This document shows positions 45,007-54,350 of a stretch of 64,000 bases of DNA, piece by piece. Below the pieces are notes generated by a model. It ran no database searches and was not told where the DNA came from. It was given only the letters and a program-made list of their open reading frames with translations. The translations under genes were made by a program, and so were the position numbers. The DNA lies in assembly GCF_004197395.1 (NCBI RefSeq), contig NZ_SELS01000024.1, forward strand, positions 57,180 to 121,179. Reading direction: 5' to 3'. The number at the start of each line of letters is the position of its first letter. Positions within the stretch are counted from its first letter, which is position 1. The DNA comes from Paraburkholderia sp. UYCP14C (GTDB lineage Bacteria > Pseudomonadota > Gammaproteobacteria > Burkholderiales > Burkholderiaceae).

Positions 45007-45072
45007 CCGCAGATAGAAGCGGAGGGCGGGCGGAACACGAGCTTGCCTGCCCGCTTCACGAAAGCATTATCG

Positions 45073-45091
45073 AGGCGGGTCTCGCCCGCCT
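45073..45091. terminator. Hairpin between convergent cobA and MOSC genes
   Basis: AGGCGGG/CCCGCCT, 7 bp, 5-nt loop, TT after it on the plus strand. Together with an adjacent GCGGGC/GCCCGC pairing upstream it probably ends cobA and perhaps MOSC transcripts. Confidence 0.4.
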
Positions 45092-45101
45092 TCCATCCAG
45101 T

Positions 45102-45983
45102 TCAATCGCCGAAGCCGAGCTCCGCGTCGACCTGCTGCCCGACCCGCAGCCACGCCCCCGCCCCGCTTGCGACCAGCGCGTTGTTGCCGAACGTGACCGC
45201 GCCGTGGAAGCGTTCGCTGACGCGATAACCGAGCATCGTGTCGGTCGGCTCGTTCGGCCAGGCGGGATCGGGCGCGCCGCGCGCCTGGTCGATGGTGGGC
45301 ATCGGGCAGCGCGAGCACAGCTTGACCAGACGCAACTCGACGCGCGCGCTCGCGTCTGCAGCCGCATCGACGGCGAGCGTCTCGACATAATCCTCTTCAT
45401 AGGCATCGAGGCCGCTGAGCACAATGTTGGGCCGAAAGCGATCGATTCCGATCGACGGTGCGCCTTTACCGTTCAGGCGCGCGTTCAGATCGTCGAGCGA
45501 GGCCTGGCCGATCACCAGCAGCGGAAAGCCATCGGCAAAAAAGGTCGTGGCGCCCCCGATGCTGTCCGTATAGTCCGGGTCGACGACGCGTTCGCGCTCG
45601 GGATCGAAGCGCAGCAGGCGCGCGGGCAAACCGAGAAACTCCGTGAACCAGGCTGCCGTTTCTGCGCCGGTGTCGAGCCCGTAAGCCGCGTCGCGCCACA
45701 CCGCGGTATCGACCCTGGGCGCCGCGGCGAGCCGCGCGGCATCGAGCGGCGTGCGCAACTCACGCATGCCCGGCGCGCTGACGATCAGATCGTCGTCGCC
45801 AAGCTCGACCTTGATCAGCGCCATGCGCGGATGCGCGCGCTGCGTGAACATCGTGCCCTGAGCATCGATGACCATCCAGTTGCGGTCGTATTCGAGGCCC
45901 GTCGCCAGCAGGCGCGCCTCATCGAGCGAAATGCCCGCGCAGGATTTGATCGGATAGACGAACAGCTCGCTGATGGTCGGCAT
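45102..45983 (-). CDS. MOSC domain (molybdenum cofactor sulfurase-like) protein
   Basis: 293 residues from ATG 45983. N-terminal MOSC-N beta-barrel (ISELFVYPIKSCAGISLDEARLLATGLEYDRNWMVID) and C-terminal MOSC domain with RFRPNIVLSG and the conserved cysteine region LVKLCSRCPMPTID (about residues 208-221). Family members (YcbX, mARC) handle Moco-bound sulfur and reduce N-hydroxylated compounds. Its position beside a molybdoenzyme operon fits, though YcbX-like genes are also found alone. A longer frame to 46187 has no support. Confidence 0.92.
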   Translation of the reverse strand: MPTISELFVYPIKSCAGISLDEARLLATGLEYDRNWMVIDAQGTMFTQRAHPRMALIKVELGDDDLIVSAPGMRELRTPLDAARLAAAPRVDTAVWRDAAYGLDTGAETAAWFTEFLGLPARLLRFDPERERVVDPDYTDSIGGATTFFADGFPLLVIGQASLDDLNARLNGKGAPSIGIDRFRPNIVLSGLDAYEEDYVETLAVDAAADASARVELRLVKLCSRCPMPTIDQARGAPDPAWPNEPTDTMLGYRVSERFHGAVTFGNNALVASGAGAWLRVGQQVDAELGFGD

Positions 45984-46245
45984 GGTCTGAGGTTTCGTGG
46001 AGAGCGCGATTTCGAGGTTAAGACGCGATTGTAGAACGCTGCGCGTGCAGCAGTGCGGGTCGACCAGGGAAGCTGCCGTTCCGCGCGGGGGCGCCGGGAA
46101 GTAGAATCTTCGGATCAGACCGGCGCGGGAGCGCGGCGCGCGGCTTGCGGCGCAGTTGCGACACGCGCGCCCCGGCGCCGCATCCACCCGTTACAGAAAG
46201 AAGCGGTAGAAGCCATCTTCCCATCACCGAGACAGGAAAATCATT

Positions 46246-46650
46246 ATGCTGAGCAAACCCGTTTTGAGCGTCGCCGAGACGACCCGGATTCTCGATGCCG
46301 CCCGCGCGGAAGCCGAGAAGAACAAGTGGCCGGTCGCGATCGTCGTTTCGGACGACGGCGGCCATCCGCTCGCGGTGCTGCGTCTGGACGGCGCGGCGCC
46401 GTCCACCTCGTATATCGCGACCGAGAAAGCGCGCACCGCGGCGCTCGGCCGGCGCGAGACCAAGGTCTATGAAGACATGATCAACAACGGCCGCACCGCG
46501 TTCCTCAGCGCGCCGCTGCAGGGCACGCTCGAAGGCGGCGTGCCGGTGATCGTCGACGGCCACGTGGTCGGCGCGGTCGGCGTGTCGGGCGTCAAGTCCG
46601 AGCAGGATGCGCAGATCGCGAAGGCCGGCATTCACGCGCTCGGCGTTTGA
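46246..46650 (+). CDS. GlcG/HbpS-family protein
   Basis: 134 residues. A single GlcG domain: AAIVVSDDGGHPLAVLRLDGAAPSTSYIATEKARTAA-like text followed by GGVPVIVDGHVVGAVGVSGV. Members bind haem or small ligands in some species; GlcG in E. coli sits in the glycolate operon and has no established reaction. Here it precedes malate synthase G by 81 bp on the same strand, reproducing the glc context without glcDEF. It has no signal peptide, unlike HbpS. AGGAAAA lies before the ATG. Confidence 0.92.
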   Translation: MLSKPVLSVAETTRILDAARAEAEKNKWPVAIVVSDDGGHPLAVLRLDGAAPSTSYIATEKARTAALGRRETKVYEDMINNGRTAFLSAPLQGTLEGGVPVIVDGHVVGAVGVSGVKSEQDAQIAKAGIHALGV

Positions 46651-46731
46651 AGCGCCGAACGCCAAAGCAATCCCGTGGCTCAACGCGGACCGATGCCCCC
46701 CTCGTCGGTCCCATAACAGATGGAGCAGTCG

Positions 46732-48906
46732 ATGACTCAGATGAACCCGCGCGGCGGACTGCAGGTCGCCGCCAACCTTGACCAGTTCGTTGAAACCGAG
46801 GCCCTGCCCGGCACCGGAATCGACAGCGCCGCCTTCTGGTCGGGTTTCGACGCCCTCGTGCACGAGCTGGCGCCCAAGAATCGTGCGTTGCTCGCCGAGC
46901 GCGACCGGCTGCAAAGCGAACTCGACAACTGGCATCGGGCCAATCCCGGCCCGGTGCGGGATGTACGCGCGTATCGCGCGTTTCTCGAAGGCATCGGCTA
47001 CATCGTGCCGGTGCCCGCCAGCGTCCAGGCCACCACCGACCAGGTGGACAGCGAAATCTCCGGGCAGGCCGGCCCGCAGCTCGTCGTGCCGCTGTCGAAC
47101 GAGCGCTACGCGCTGAATGCCGCGAACGCGCGCTGGGGCAGCCTGTACGACGCGCTGTACGGCACCGACGCGATTCCCGAAACCGATGGCGCCGAAAAAC
47201 AGAAGGGCTTCAACCCGGTGCGCGGCGCCGCGGTGATCGCCTATGCGCGCAAGTTCCTCGATCAGGCCGCGCCGCTCGCGAACGGCTCGCATGCCGACGC
47301 AACGCGCTACAGCGTCGAGAACGGCCAGCTCGTCGTCGCGCTGAAGAGCGGCACGACTGCGCTGAAGACACCCGCGCAATTCGCCGGCTATCAGGGCGAA
47401 GCGAGCGCGCCGTCGGCGGTGCTGATCAAGCACAACGGCCTGCACGTCGAGATCCAGATCGATGCGAACGATTCGATCGGCAAGACCGATGCGGCCCACG
47501 TGAAGGATGTGGTGGTCGAAGCGGCGGTCAGCACGATCATCGACTGTGAGGACTCGGTCGCGGCCGTCGACGCCGACGACAAGGTGCAGCTCTATCGCAA
47601 CTGGCTCGGCCTGATGAACGGCGACCTCACCGAACAGGTCACGAAGAACGGCAAGACCTTCACGCGCCGGCTCAACGCGGATCGCGAGTACACCGGCGCC
47701 GACGGCAAGTCGCAGGTCAAGCTGCATGGCCGCTCGCTGCTGTTCATCCGCAACGTCGGCCATCTGATGACGAATCCGGCCGTGCTGACGAAAGACGGCC
47801 ACGAGATTCCCGAGGGCATTCTCGACGCGGTGATCACGACGCTGTGCGCGCTGCGCGACCGTCAGAACAAGCTCAATTCGCGCACCGGTTCGATCTACAT
47901 CGTGAAGCCGAAGATGCACGGGCCGGCCGAAGTCGCGTTCGCGAGCGAGCTGTTCGCGCGCGTCGAAGACCTGCTGAAGCTGCCGCGCAACACGATCAAG
48001 ATGGGCATCATGGACGAGGAGCGCCGCACCAGCGTGAACCTGCTCGCCTGTATCGCCGAAGCATCGGCGCGCGTCGCGTTCATCAACACCGGCTTCCTCG
48101 ATCGCACCGGCGACGAGATGCACTCGGCGATGCAAGCAGGCCCGATGATGCGCAAGGGCGACATGAAGTCGAGCAAGTGGATCACGTCGTACGAGCGCAG
48201 CAACGTGCTGGTCGGTTTGAGCGCGGGCCTGCGCGGCCGCTCGCAGATCGGCAAGGGCATGTGGGCGATGCCCGATCTGATGCACGCGATGCTCGAGCAG
48301 AAGATCGGCCATCCGAAGGCTGGCGCGAACACCGCGTGGGTGCCCTCGCCTACCGCGGCGACGCTGCACGCGCTGCACTATCACCAGGTCGACGTGCAGG
48401 CGGTCCAGCAGGAGCTCGAACGCACGGACTACGCGAAGGTGTACGACGAACTGCTCGACGGCCTGCTGACGATTCCGGTCGTCGAAAAGGCGCAATGGAG
48501 CGACGAGGAAATCCGCGCCGAGGTCGACAACAACGCGCAGGGCATTCTCGGCTACGTGGTGCGCTGGATCGACCAGGGCGTCGGCTGCTCGAAGGTGCCG
48601 GACATTCACAACGTCGGCCTGATGGAAGACCGCGCGACGCTGCGGATTTCGAGCCAGCACATCGCGAACTGGCTGTATCACGGCGTGATCAAACGCGAGC
48701 TCGTCGAGGAGACGTTCAAGCGCATGGCCAAGGTCGTGGACGGGCAGAACGCGGGGGACCCGCTCTACCAGCCGATGGCGCCGGGCTTCGACTCGATCGC
48801 GTTCAAGGCGGCGCAGGCACTCGTGTTCGAGGGCCGTGAGCAGCCGAGCGGTTATACCGAGCCGCTGCTGCACAAGTTCCGGCTCGAGGTGAAGAAGCAG
48901 GGTTGA
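46732..48906 (+). CDS. glcB: Malate synthase G
   Basis: 724 residues from ATG 46732, where GGAG sits 6 bp upstream; an ATG at 46720 is also in frame. Condenses glyoxylate with acetyl-CoA to malate (glyoxylate/glycolate use). The single-chain G isoform is recognised by length and by segments [72 protein letters not shown] and the C-terminal TL-(N)-motif region [19 protein letters not shown]. Catalytic Arg/Asp/Glu are expected in the barrel; all blocks are present. Ends at a strong terminator. Confidence 0.97.
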   Translation: MTQMNPRGGLQVAANLDQFVETEALPGTGIDSAAFWSGFDALVHELAPKNRALLAERDRLQSELDNWHRANPGPVRDVRAYRAFLEGIGYIVPVPASVQATTDQVDSEISGQAGPQLVVPLSNERYALNAANARWGSLYDALYGTDAIPETDGAEKQKGFNPVRGAAVIAYARKFLDQAAPLANGSHADATRYSVENGQLVVALKSGTTALKTPAQFAGYQGEASAPSAVLIKHNGLHVEIQIDANDSIGKTDAAHVKDVVVEAAVSTIIDCEDSVAAVDADDKVQLYRNWLGLMNGDLTEQVTKNGKTFTRRLNADREYTGADGKSQVKLHGRSLLFIRNVGHLMTNPAVLTKDGHEIPEGILDAVITTLCALRDRQNKLNSRTGSIYIVKPKMHGPAEVAFASELFARVEDLLKLPRNTIKMGIMDEERRTSVNLLACIAEASARVAFINTGFLDRTGDEMHSAMQAGPMMRKGDMKSSKWITSYERSNVLVGLSAGLRGRSQIGKGMWAMPDLMHAMLEQKIGHPKAGANTAWVPSPTAATLHALHYHQVDVQAVQQELERTDYAKVYDELLDGLLTIPVVEKAQWSDEEIRAEVDNNAQGILGYVVRWIDQGVGCSKVPDIHNVGLMEDRATLRISSQHIANWLYHGVIKRELVEETFKRMAKVVDGQNAGDPLYQPMAPGFDSIAFKAAQALVFEGREQPSGYTEPLLHKFRLEVKKQG

Positions 48907-48927
48907 AGCCGTCCTGCTGAAACGACC

Positions 48928-48962
48928 ACGGGCGCCGCGTAATGCGGCGCCCGTTTTTCTTT
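48928..48962 (+). terminator. Strong intrinsic terminator of glcB
   Basis: ACGGGCGCCGC/GCGGCGCCCGT, 11-bp perfect stem, loop GTAAT, then TTTTTCTTT. It lies 22 bp after the glcB stop and also separates it from galU on the other strand. Confidence 0.93.
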
Positions 48963-48977
48963 GAGGGCCTGGTAAGC

Positions 48978-49895
48978 TTAAGCGGCTTCGGCCGTCAATT
49001 GCGCCGCTTCGCCGCCTTGCGCTTCGTTCCGCATATACGCCTGCAGATACGCCTCGAATTCAGCCTTGACCTCCGGATGGCGCAGCGCGAATTCGACGGT
49101 CGCCTTCAGATAGCCGAGCTTGCTGCCGCAATCGAAGCGCGTGCCGAAGTAGCGGTACGCGAGCACCTGCTCTTCGGTCAGCAGCGACTGCACCGCGTCG
49201 GTCAGTTGCAGCTCGCCGCCCGCGCCCGGATTCAGCGCGCGGATATGCTTGAAGATCGTCGGCATCAGCACGTAGCGGCCCACCACGCCGAGGTTCGACG
49301 GCGCCTGGTCCGGCGCCGGCTTCTCGACGATGCCCGACAGCTTGATCACGTTGTCTTCCCACTCGCGGCCATCGACGACGCCGTACGAGCGGCTGTCCTC
49401 GCGCGCGATGGTTTCGACGCCGATCACCGAGCTGTGATAGTGGTTGAACGTATCGACGAGCTGGCTCATCACCGGCTTCGTGCTATGCAGCAGGTCGTCC
49501 GCCAGAATCACCGCGAACGGGCTGCCGCCGACCAGTTTCTCGGCGCACAGCACCGCATGGCCGAGACCGAGCGCTTCGGCCTGGCGCACGTAGAAGCAGT
49601 CGACGTTGGCCGGCTTGATGCTGCGCACGAGATCGAGCAGCTTCTGCTTGTTGCGCGCTTCGAGCTCGGACTCGATCTCATAGGATTTGTCGAAGTGATC
49701 TTCGATCGCGCGCTTGCTGCGGCCCGTCACGAAGATCATCTCGGTGATGCCGGCGGCGATCGCTTCTTCGACTGCGTACTGGATCAGCGGCTTGTCGACG
49801 ATCGGCAGCATTTCCTTCGGACTTGCTTTGGTAGCCGGCAGGAATCGTGTCCCGAGGCCCGCTACGGGAAACACGGCTTTGGTGACTTTCAGCAT
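48978..49895 (-). CDS. galU: UTP-glucose-1-phosphate uridylyltransferase
   Basis: 305 residues from ATG 49895 ([15 protein letters not shown], the usual start); ATGs at 49904 and 49910 are less likely. The nucleotidyltransferase signature [24 protein letters not shown] is intact, with EEAI, VLADDLL and [12 protein letters not shown]. It makes UDP-glucose from UTP and glucose-1-phosphate, feeding UDP-Glc, UDP-GlcA and UDP-Gal for the polysaccharide cluster on its right. By content it corresponds to bceT of the cepacian bce-II cluster; that link is by synteny. Confidence 0.96.
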   Translation of the reverse strand: MLKVTKAVFPVAGLGTRFLPATKASPKEMLPIVDKPLIQYAVEEAIAAGITEMIFVTGRSKRAIEDHFDKSYEIESELEARNKQKLLDLVRSIKPANVDCFYVRQAEALGLGHAVLCAEKLVGGSPFAVILADDLLHSTKPVMSQLVDTFNHYHSSVIGVETIAREDSRSYGVVDGREWEDNVIKLSGIVEKPAPDQAPSNLGVVGRYVLMPTIFKHIRALNPGAGGELQLTDAVQSLLTEEQVLAYRYFGTRFDCGSKLGYLKATVEFALRHPEVKAEFEAYLQAYMRNEAQGGEAAQLTAEAA

Positions 49896-50179
49896 GGTAG
49901 GCATTCCCACATCGGTTAGAAGTTGGTGTGTTCGCGGACCTGGCGGCCAATCGATGTCGGCGCAAGAGTAGCAGAAGAAACTGCAAGGTTCACGGAAGCG
50001 TTTTATCTTCGATTTAATTCGGATAATTCGTCCATTAATCGCAATTCGCTATTGCGAAAATTTGACGCAATTATTACGTGCATATTGCCTGACGGTGATC
50101 AAGCAGATCCGAAAGTCTTACCTTTCGGACGGCCACCGGCATCCCATCTGGCGATCCGGCGACCGGTTCGGGCAGCGCG

Positions 50180-50323
50180 TCATTCCTGTTCGTCGACCGG
50201 CGGCAGCTTGCCCGGGTTCATACGGTAACGCCGGATCGGCTCGTTGCGCAGAGCATCGCGGTAGGCGGAGGCGGCCACCAGGATCAGCAGGACGGCCACG
50301 CCGGCCAGTAAATGCAGGTTCAT
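50180..50323 (-). CDS. Small single-pass membrane protein, 47 residues
   Basis: Small frame below the usual length cut-off. MNLHLLAGVAVLLILVAASAYRDALRNEPIRRY-type content (47 residues): one N-terminal membrane helix followed by a short charged tail ending PPVDEQE. The ATG has GAGGTGA 6 bp upstream and codon use fits the genome. It lies between galU and the acyltransferase in an otherwise AT-rich region. Function unknown. Confidence 0.65.
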   Translation of the reverse strand: MNLHLLAGVAVLLILVAASAYRDALRNEPIRRYRMNPGKLPPVDEQE

Positions 50324-50582
50324 GACTTCACCTCGGGTCAGATAATCCTTGCTTTAAATTAGCACGACAAAAGCGATAAATAATTCGACGCTACAAACGT
50401 CGACGCGCAATTACAATTGGTCACAAAATCGATGCCGAATTCAATCTGAAATGCAATTTTTTATTCATTTTTCAGGTTTTCGGTGCTCTAGCATGGATGC
50501 GTCGCGGGTGCGCAAGGCGCCCGGTCGACGGGCTGTTCCGCCTCAATCTTTCCTCTTTTTCCGCTTCAGATAAGGACCGCCT

Positions 50583-51830
50583 ATGAGCGACCCAGCACTG
50601 GATGCCGCCGGCTCATCCCTGCCCCTCTCGCCGCTGCCGCGCCGGGAGAAAAACCCGGCCGCGGCGCACGCGCGCAGCGATAGCGCGGGCAAGGAGCACG
50701 TGATCGATGCGATGCGCGGCTTCGCCGCCCTGCTCGTCGCGTATTTCCATTGCCGCCAGATCGTGTGGGTCGGCATGCAGGCGTTTCATCAGAGCGTCGG
50801 ACATGCGCTGAGCCTGAATACGCTCGCCGCGTATCTGACGTTTCCGATCGCGTGGGGCTCGGCCGGTGTGCCGCTGTTCTTCGTGATCAGCGGCTACTGC
50901 ATTCATCGCGGCGGCGCGCTGCGGCTCGCGGGCAACCCGGCTTACCGGCTCGATGCGGGCAACTTCTGGCTGCGCCGCTTCGCGCGCATCTATCCGGTGC
51001 TGCTCGCGGCGCTCGTGCTGACCTTCGCGCTCGATTCGTTGAGCCTGCAATTGCCGCCCGTCAGCCACAAGATTCGCGACATCGGTCTGCAGGCGTTTCT
51101 GGTCAACCTGTTTTCGCTGCAGGGCGTGGCCGGCAAAACGTATGGCTCGAACGGCGCCTTGTGGACGCTGTCGCTCGAAGTGCAGTTCTATGCGATCTAT
51201 CCGCTGCTGTTCGCGCTACGGCGGCGCATCGGCATGAACGCGGTGCTTGCGCTCGTCGCGGCGATCAACCTTGCGTCGGCGTACGCGCTGGAGCGCCACG
51301 ATCTGCAGTTCTTCACGTCGTACTGGTTCTCCTGGACGCTCGGCGCGTGGATCGCCGATGCCAATGCGCGCAGCGCGCGCGAGACGCGCGCGCCCGCCGC
51401 CCTGTACCTGCTCGCGGCGGCCTTGATCGCGGCAGGCTGCGTCGCGTTTCATTTCGGCCAGTACGGCGCATTCCAGATCTGGGCGCTCGGCTTCGCATGC
51501 TATCTGTACAAGGCGCTCGATGCGCGCCCTGACCCGCAATGCGACGCGTCCGGCGTGCTCGCGCCGCTTCGCGCGGCGTCACAGGCGCTGTCGCGCCTGT
51601 TGTCCCGCTTCGGTGACTTCAGCTTCTCGCTATATCTGATCCATCTGCCGATCTTCGTGCTGCTGTCGTCGTGGCTGTTCCGCTCGTCGCTGCAAATGTC
51701 GATCTGGCCGTCGTTCGGCTATATGCTGATCGCCGTGCCGGCCGCCTACGTGTTCTATCGGCTGGTCGAGCTGCCGGCGATGAACTGGTCGGCGAGCCTC
51801 AAGCCCAAATCCGCTCGCGCAGCGCGATAA
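50583..51830 (+). CDS. OafA-type O-acyltransferase (bceS-like)
   Basis: 415 residues; about 10 membrane helices. IDAMRGFAALLVAYFHCRQI with the conserved His, FFVISGYCIHRGG and the WFLRRFARIYPVLL-type segment mark the acyltransferase-3 family, which transfers acetyl groups to sugars at the inner membrane. Within the polysaccharide locus it probably O-acetylates the exopolysaccharide. Corresponds in position and type to bceS. It is convergent with the glycosyltransferase gene; a hairpin overlaps its stop region. Confidence 0.92.
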   Translation: MSDPALDAAGSSLPLSPLPRREKNPAAAHARSDSAGKEHVIDAMRGFAALLVAYFHCRQIVWVGMQAFHQSVGHALSLNTLAAYLTFPIAWGSAGVPLFFVISGYCIHRGGALRLAGNPAYRLDAGNFWLRRFARIYPVLLAALVLTFALDSLSLQLPPVSHKIRDIGLQAFLVNLFSLQGVAGKTYGSNGALWTLSLEVQFYAIYPLLFALRRRIGMNAVLALVAAINLASAYALERHDLQFFTSYWFSWTLGAWIADANARSARETRAPAALYLLAAALIAAGCVAFHFGQYGAFQIWALGFACYLYKALDARPDPQCDASGVLAPLRAASQALSRLLSRFGDFSFSLYLIHLPIFVLLSSWLFRSSLQMSIWPSFGYMLIAVPAAYVFYRLVELPAMNWSASLKPKSARAAR

Positions 51831-51868
51831 AAAAAACGGAGCGAAGGTCGTTCGACTTTCGCTCCGTT
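51829..51868 (-). terminator. Strong terminator of the glycosyltransferase/flippase operon
   Basis: A nearly perfect 16-bp stem (AACGGAGCGAA arms, one G-U pair) with a tight loop. On the minus strand it is followed by eight T residues that overlap the stop codon region of the convergent acyltransferase gene. It ends the minus-strand operon that stops at 51897. Confidence 0.9.
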
Positions 51869-51896
51869 ACTCTACCCTCGCGCAAAAACCACCGCT

Positions 51897-54350
51897 TTAC
51901 CGCTCTGCCACACCCTTCAGAATCGCCGCGACACCATCCACATAGCTGCGCGTGCCGAAGCGCTCCTGCGCGGTCCGATAGCCGTTCCTGACCAGCTTGT
52001 CGCGCAGGTCGCCGTTCGAGCGCAATTCGGCGAGCGTATCGGCGAGCGCATGCGCATCGCCCGGCGTACACAGCACGCCGTTTTCGTAGTCGTCGATGAT
52101 TTCGAGCACGCCGCCCGCGCGCGACGCCACGACCGGCCGCTGCGCGAGCATCCCCTCGACGATCACGCGGCCGAACGGCTCGGGCGTGATCGACGTGTGC
52201 ACGACCGCGTCGACCGCGCACATGCAGGCCGGAATGTCGTGCTGGAAGCCGAGAAAGTGCACCCGCTCGCCCAGTTCGTGCTCCGCAACGAAAGCACGCA
52301 GCTCGGCCTCGTACTGGTCCTCGCCGAACAGCGCCGCGCCGACCAGCACCGCATGCATCTGCGGGTTCAGCACCATCGCTTCGAGCAGCACGTGCTGCCC
52401 CTTCCAGCGCGCGAGCCGGCTGAACGAGCCGACGAGGAACGCGTCGCGCGGCAGATTCAGGCGCTCGCGCAGCACCGTTTGCGGCACCGTGCGCAACGCG
52501 TCGAACGGCTCCGCGGCAATCCCGTTGAACACGACGTCGATGCGCTGGCTGTCGAAGCGCGTGAGCTTCGCGAACGCCTGCGCCGACGCGGCCGAATTGG
52601 CGATCACATGCGTGAGGCCGAGCCGCGCGCACCATTTGATGATCGCGAGCTGCTTGCCGCCGAAATGCTCGGCGCTGACGATGTCGCGCAGATGCCAGAC
52701 CACCGGCCGTCTCGCGAGCTTGCCGGCCACTGCGCCGATCACCATCGCGCGCTGCGTGTTCGCGTAGATCACGTCCACTTTGCGTGCGCGTTTCGCGGTG
52801 GCACGCACGAGTGAAATCAGCCCCTTCAGCGCCTGGCCTTTCGGCAGCGAACCGCCTTGCTTGCGGACATTTTTCAGCACGCCCGCATCGAGTACGGTGA
52901 CCTCGACGCCTGCTTCGGCGAGAGCGGTGTGGAACGGCCCGTCGTCGAACAGCGCGACCTCGATGCGCGAGCGCAGCGCCTTGACGATTTCGAGCAGCGA
53001 CAGCTCGGCGCCGCCGAGCACGCCGCTCTGATCGACCGCGAGAACCCGCGGCACGTTAGCGGCGCCCTGCTCGGCCGGCAGATACGGCGTATAGGCCGGC
53101 AGTGTCGCCGTGCGCAACGCAGGCACTGCCGCGCGCACCTGCGCGAAAAAGCGCTCGCGGAAATGCGCGGCCGAAAACTGCTCGGCGTTGGCGCGGCAAT
53201 TGTCGGGCTGGAACCGGTGCCCAAGCTCGTCGAAACGATTGACCGCCGCGATGATCGAGTCGGTATCCTGCTCGTCGAAGAACATGCCGGTCGGCTTCGG
53301 CTCCGACAGATCGCGCACGGTTTCGAGCGCCCCGCCCTTGCCGTATGCGATCACCGGCGTGCCGCAAGCCTGCGCCTCGACCACCGAAATGCCGAAGTCC
53401 TCTTCGGCCGCGAACACGAATGCCTTCGCGCGGCTCATGCGGTCCTTCAGCACCTTGAACGGCTGATAGCCCATGATCTCCACGTTCGGCCCCGCCTTCG
53501 CGCGGATCTTCGCCATGTCGGGCCCGTCGCCGATCACGACGAGCTTGCGCTCGGGCATCTGCGCGAACGCCTCGACGATCAGATCGATCTTCTTGTACGG
53601 CACCATCCGCGACGCGGTCAGATAGAAATCTTCCTTCTGCGCGCACAGCGTGAACGCCTCGACGTCGACCGGCGGGAAGATCACCTGCGCGTCGCGCTGA
53701 TACACCTTCTTGATGCGCCGCGCGATGAACGCCGAGTTCGCGATGAAGCCGTCGACCGAGTTCGACGTGCGGATATCCCAGTTGCGCATGTAATGCAGAA
53801 TCAGCCGCGCGAGCGCCGACTTCGGGCCGTTGGTCAGCTTCGACTGCTGCAGATACTGATGCTGCAAATCCCACGCATAGCGGATCGGCGAATGCACGTA
53901 GCTGATATGCACCTGGTCGGGGCCCGTCAGAATGCCCTTCGCGACCGCGTGGCTGCTCGAAATCACGACGTCGTAAGCCGACACGTCGAGTTGCTCGATC
54001 GCGAGCGGCATCAGCGGCAGATACGAGCGGTACTTGCTGCGCGCGAGCGGCAGCTTCTGGATGAACGACGTCGTCACCGGCTTGCCGCGCAGGAAGCTGC
54101 GGTCGTCGAGAAAGTCCACGAGGCTGAACAGGTCCGCATCGGGAAAGCACGCGATGATCTGCTCGAGCACTTTCTCCGCGCCCGCGTAGGTGACGAGCCA
54201 GTCGTGCACGATCGCGATGCGCACGCTTTTGCCCGGACGCGGCGCGGCACGGCGCGGTGCCGGCTGGATGGCGGGCACGCTCGTCAGTTCGTCGAGCGCG
54301 CTGCGCGTCGCGGGCCTCAACAGGTTCTCTTCAAGGACGTCTTGGTTCAT
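51897..54350 (-). CDS. bceR: Double GT4 glycosyltransferase (bceR-like)
   Basis: 817 residues from ATG 54350, overlapping the flippase stop by 4 bp. Two GT-B glycosyltransferases in one chain: the first (about 43-420) starts RIAIVHDWLVTYAGAEKVLEQI and has the nucleotide-sugar motif EDFGISVVEAQACGTPVIAYG; the second (about 440-817) starts VLAVDQSGVLGGAELSLLEIV and has TPEPFGRVIVEGMLAQRPVVAS. Each EX7E motif is present, so both may be active, adding two sugars to the lipid-linked repeat unit. The symbol is assigned from gene content and order of the bce-II cluster, not from a search. Confidence 0.88.
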   Translation of the reverse strand: MNQDVLEENLLRPATRSALDELTSVPAIQPAPRRAAPRPGKSVRIAIVHDWLVTYAGAEKVLEQIIACFPDADLFSLVDFLDDRSFLRGKPVTTSFIQKLPLARSKYRSYLPLMPLAIEQLDVSAYDVVISSSHAVAKGILTGPDQVHISYVHSPIRYAWDLQHQYLQQSKLTNGPKSALARLILHYMRNWDIRTSNSVDGFIANSAFIARRIKKVYQRDAQVIFPPVDVEAFTLCAQKEDFYLTASRMVPYKKIDLIVEAFAQMPERKLVVIGDGPDMAKIRAKAGPNVEIMGYQPFKVLKDRMSRAKAFVFAAEEDFGISVVEAQACGTPVIAYGKGGALETVRDLSEPKPTGMFFDEQDTDSIIAAVNRFDELGHRFQPDNCRANAEQFSAAHFRERFFAQVRAAVPALRTATLPAYTPYLPAEQGAANVPRVLAVDQSGVLGGAELSLLEIVKALRSRIEVALFDDGPFHTALAEAGVEVTVLDAGVLKNVRKQGGSLPKGQALKGLISLVRATAKRARKVDVIYANTQRAMVIGAVAGKLARRPVVWHLRDIVSAEHFGGKQLAIIKWCARLGLTHVIANSAASAQAFAKLTRFDSQRIDVVFNGIAAEPFDALRTVPQTVLRERLNLPRDAFLVGSFSRLARWKGQHVLLEAMVLNPQMHAVLVGAALFGEDQYEAELRAFVAEHELGERVHFLGFQHDIPACMCAVDAVVHTSITPEPFGRVIVEGMLAQRPVVASRAGGVLEIIDDYENGVLCTPGDAHALADTLAELRSNGDLRDKLVRNGYRTAQERFGTRSYVDGVAAILKGVAER

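Noticed and set aside
46018-48873. 951-codon open frame antisense to glcB
   Set aside because: Shadow of a GC-rich gene: Arg/His/Asp-rich text with no domains, no ribosome site, and glcB on the other strand is unambiguous.
49923-50228. Plus-strand frame between galU and the acyltransferase
   Set aside because: AT-rich, no ribosome site, and overlaps the better-supported 47-residue minus-strand frame.
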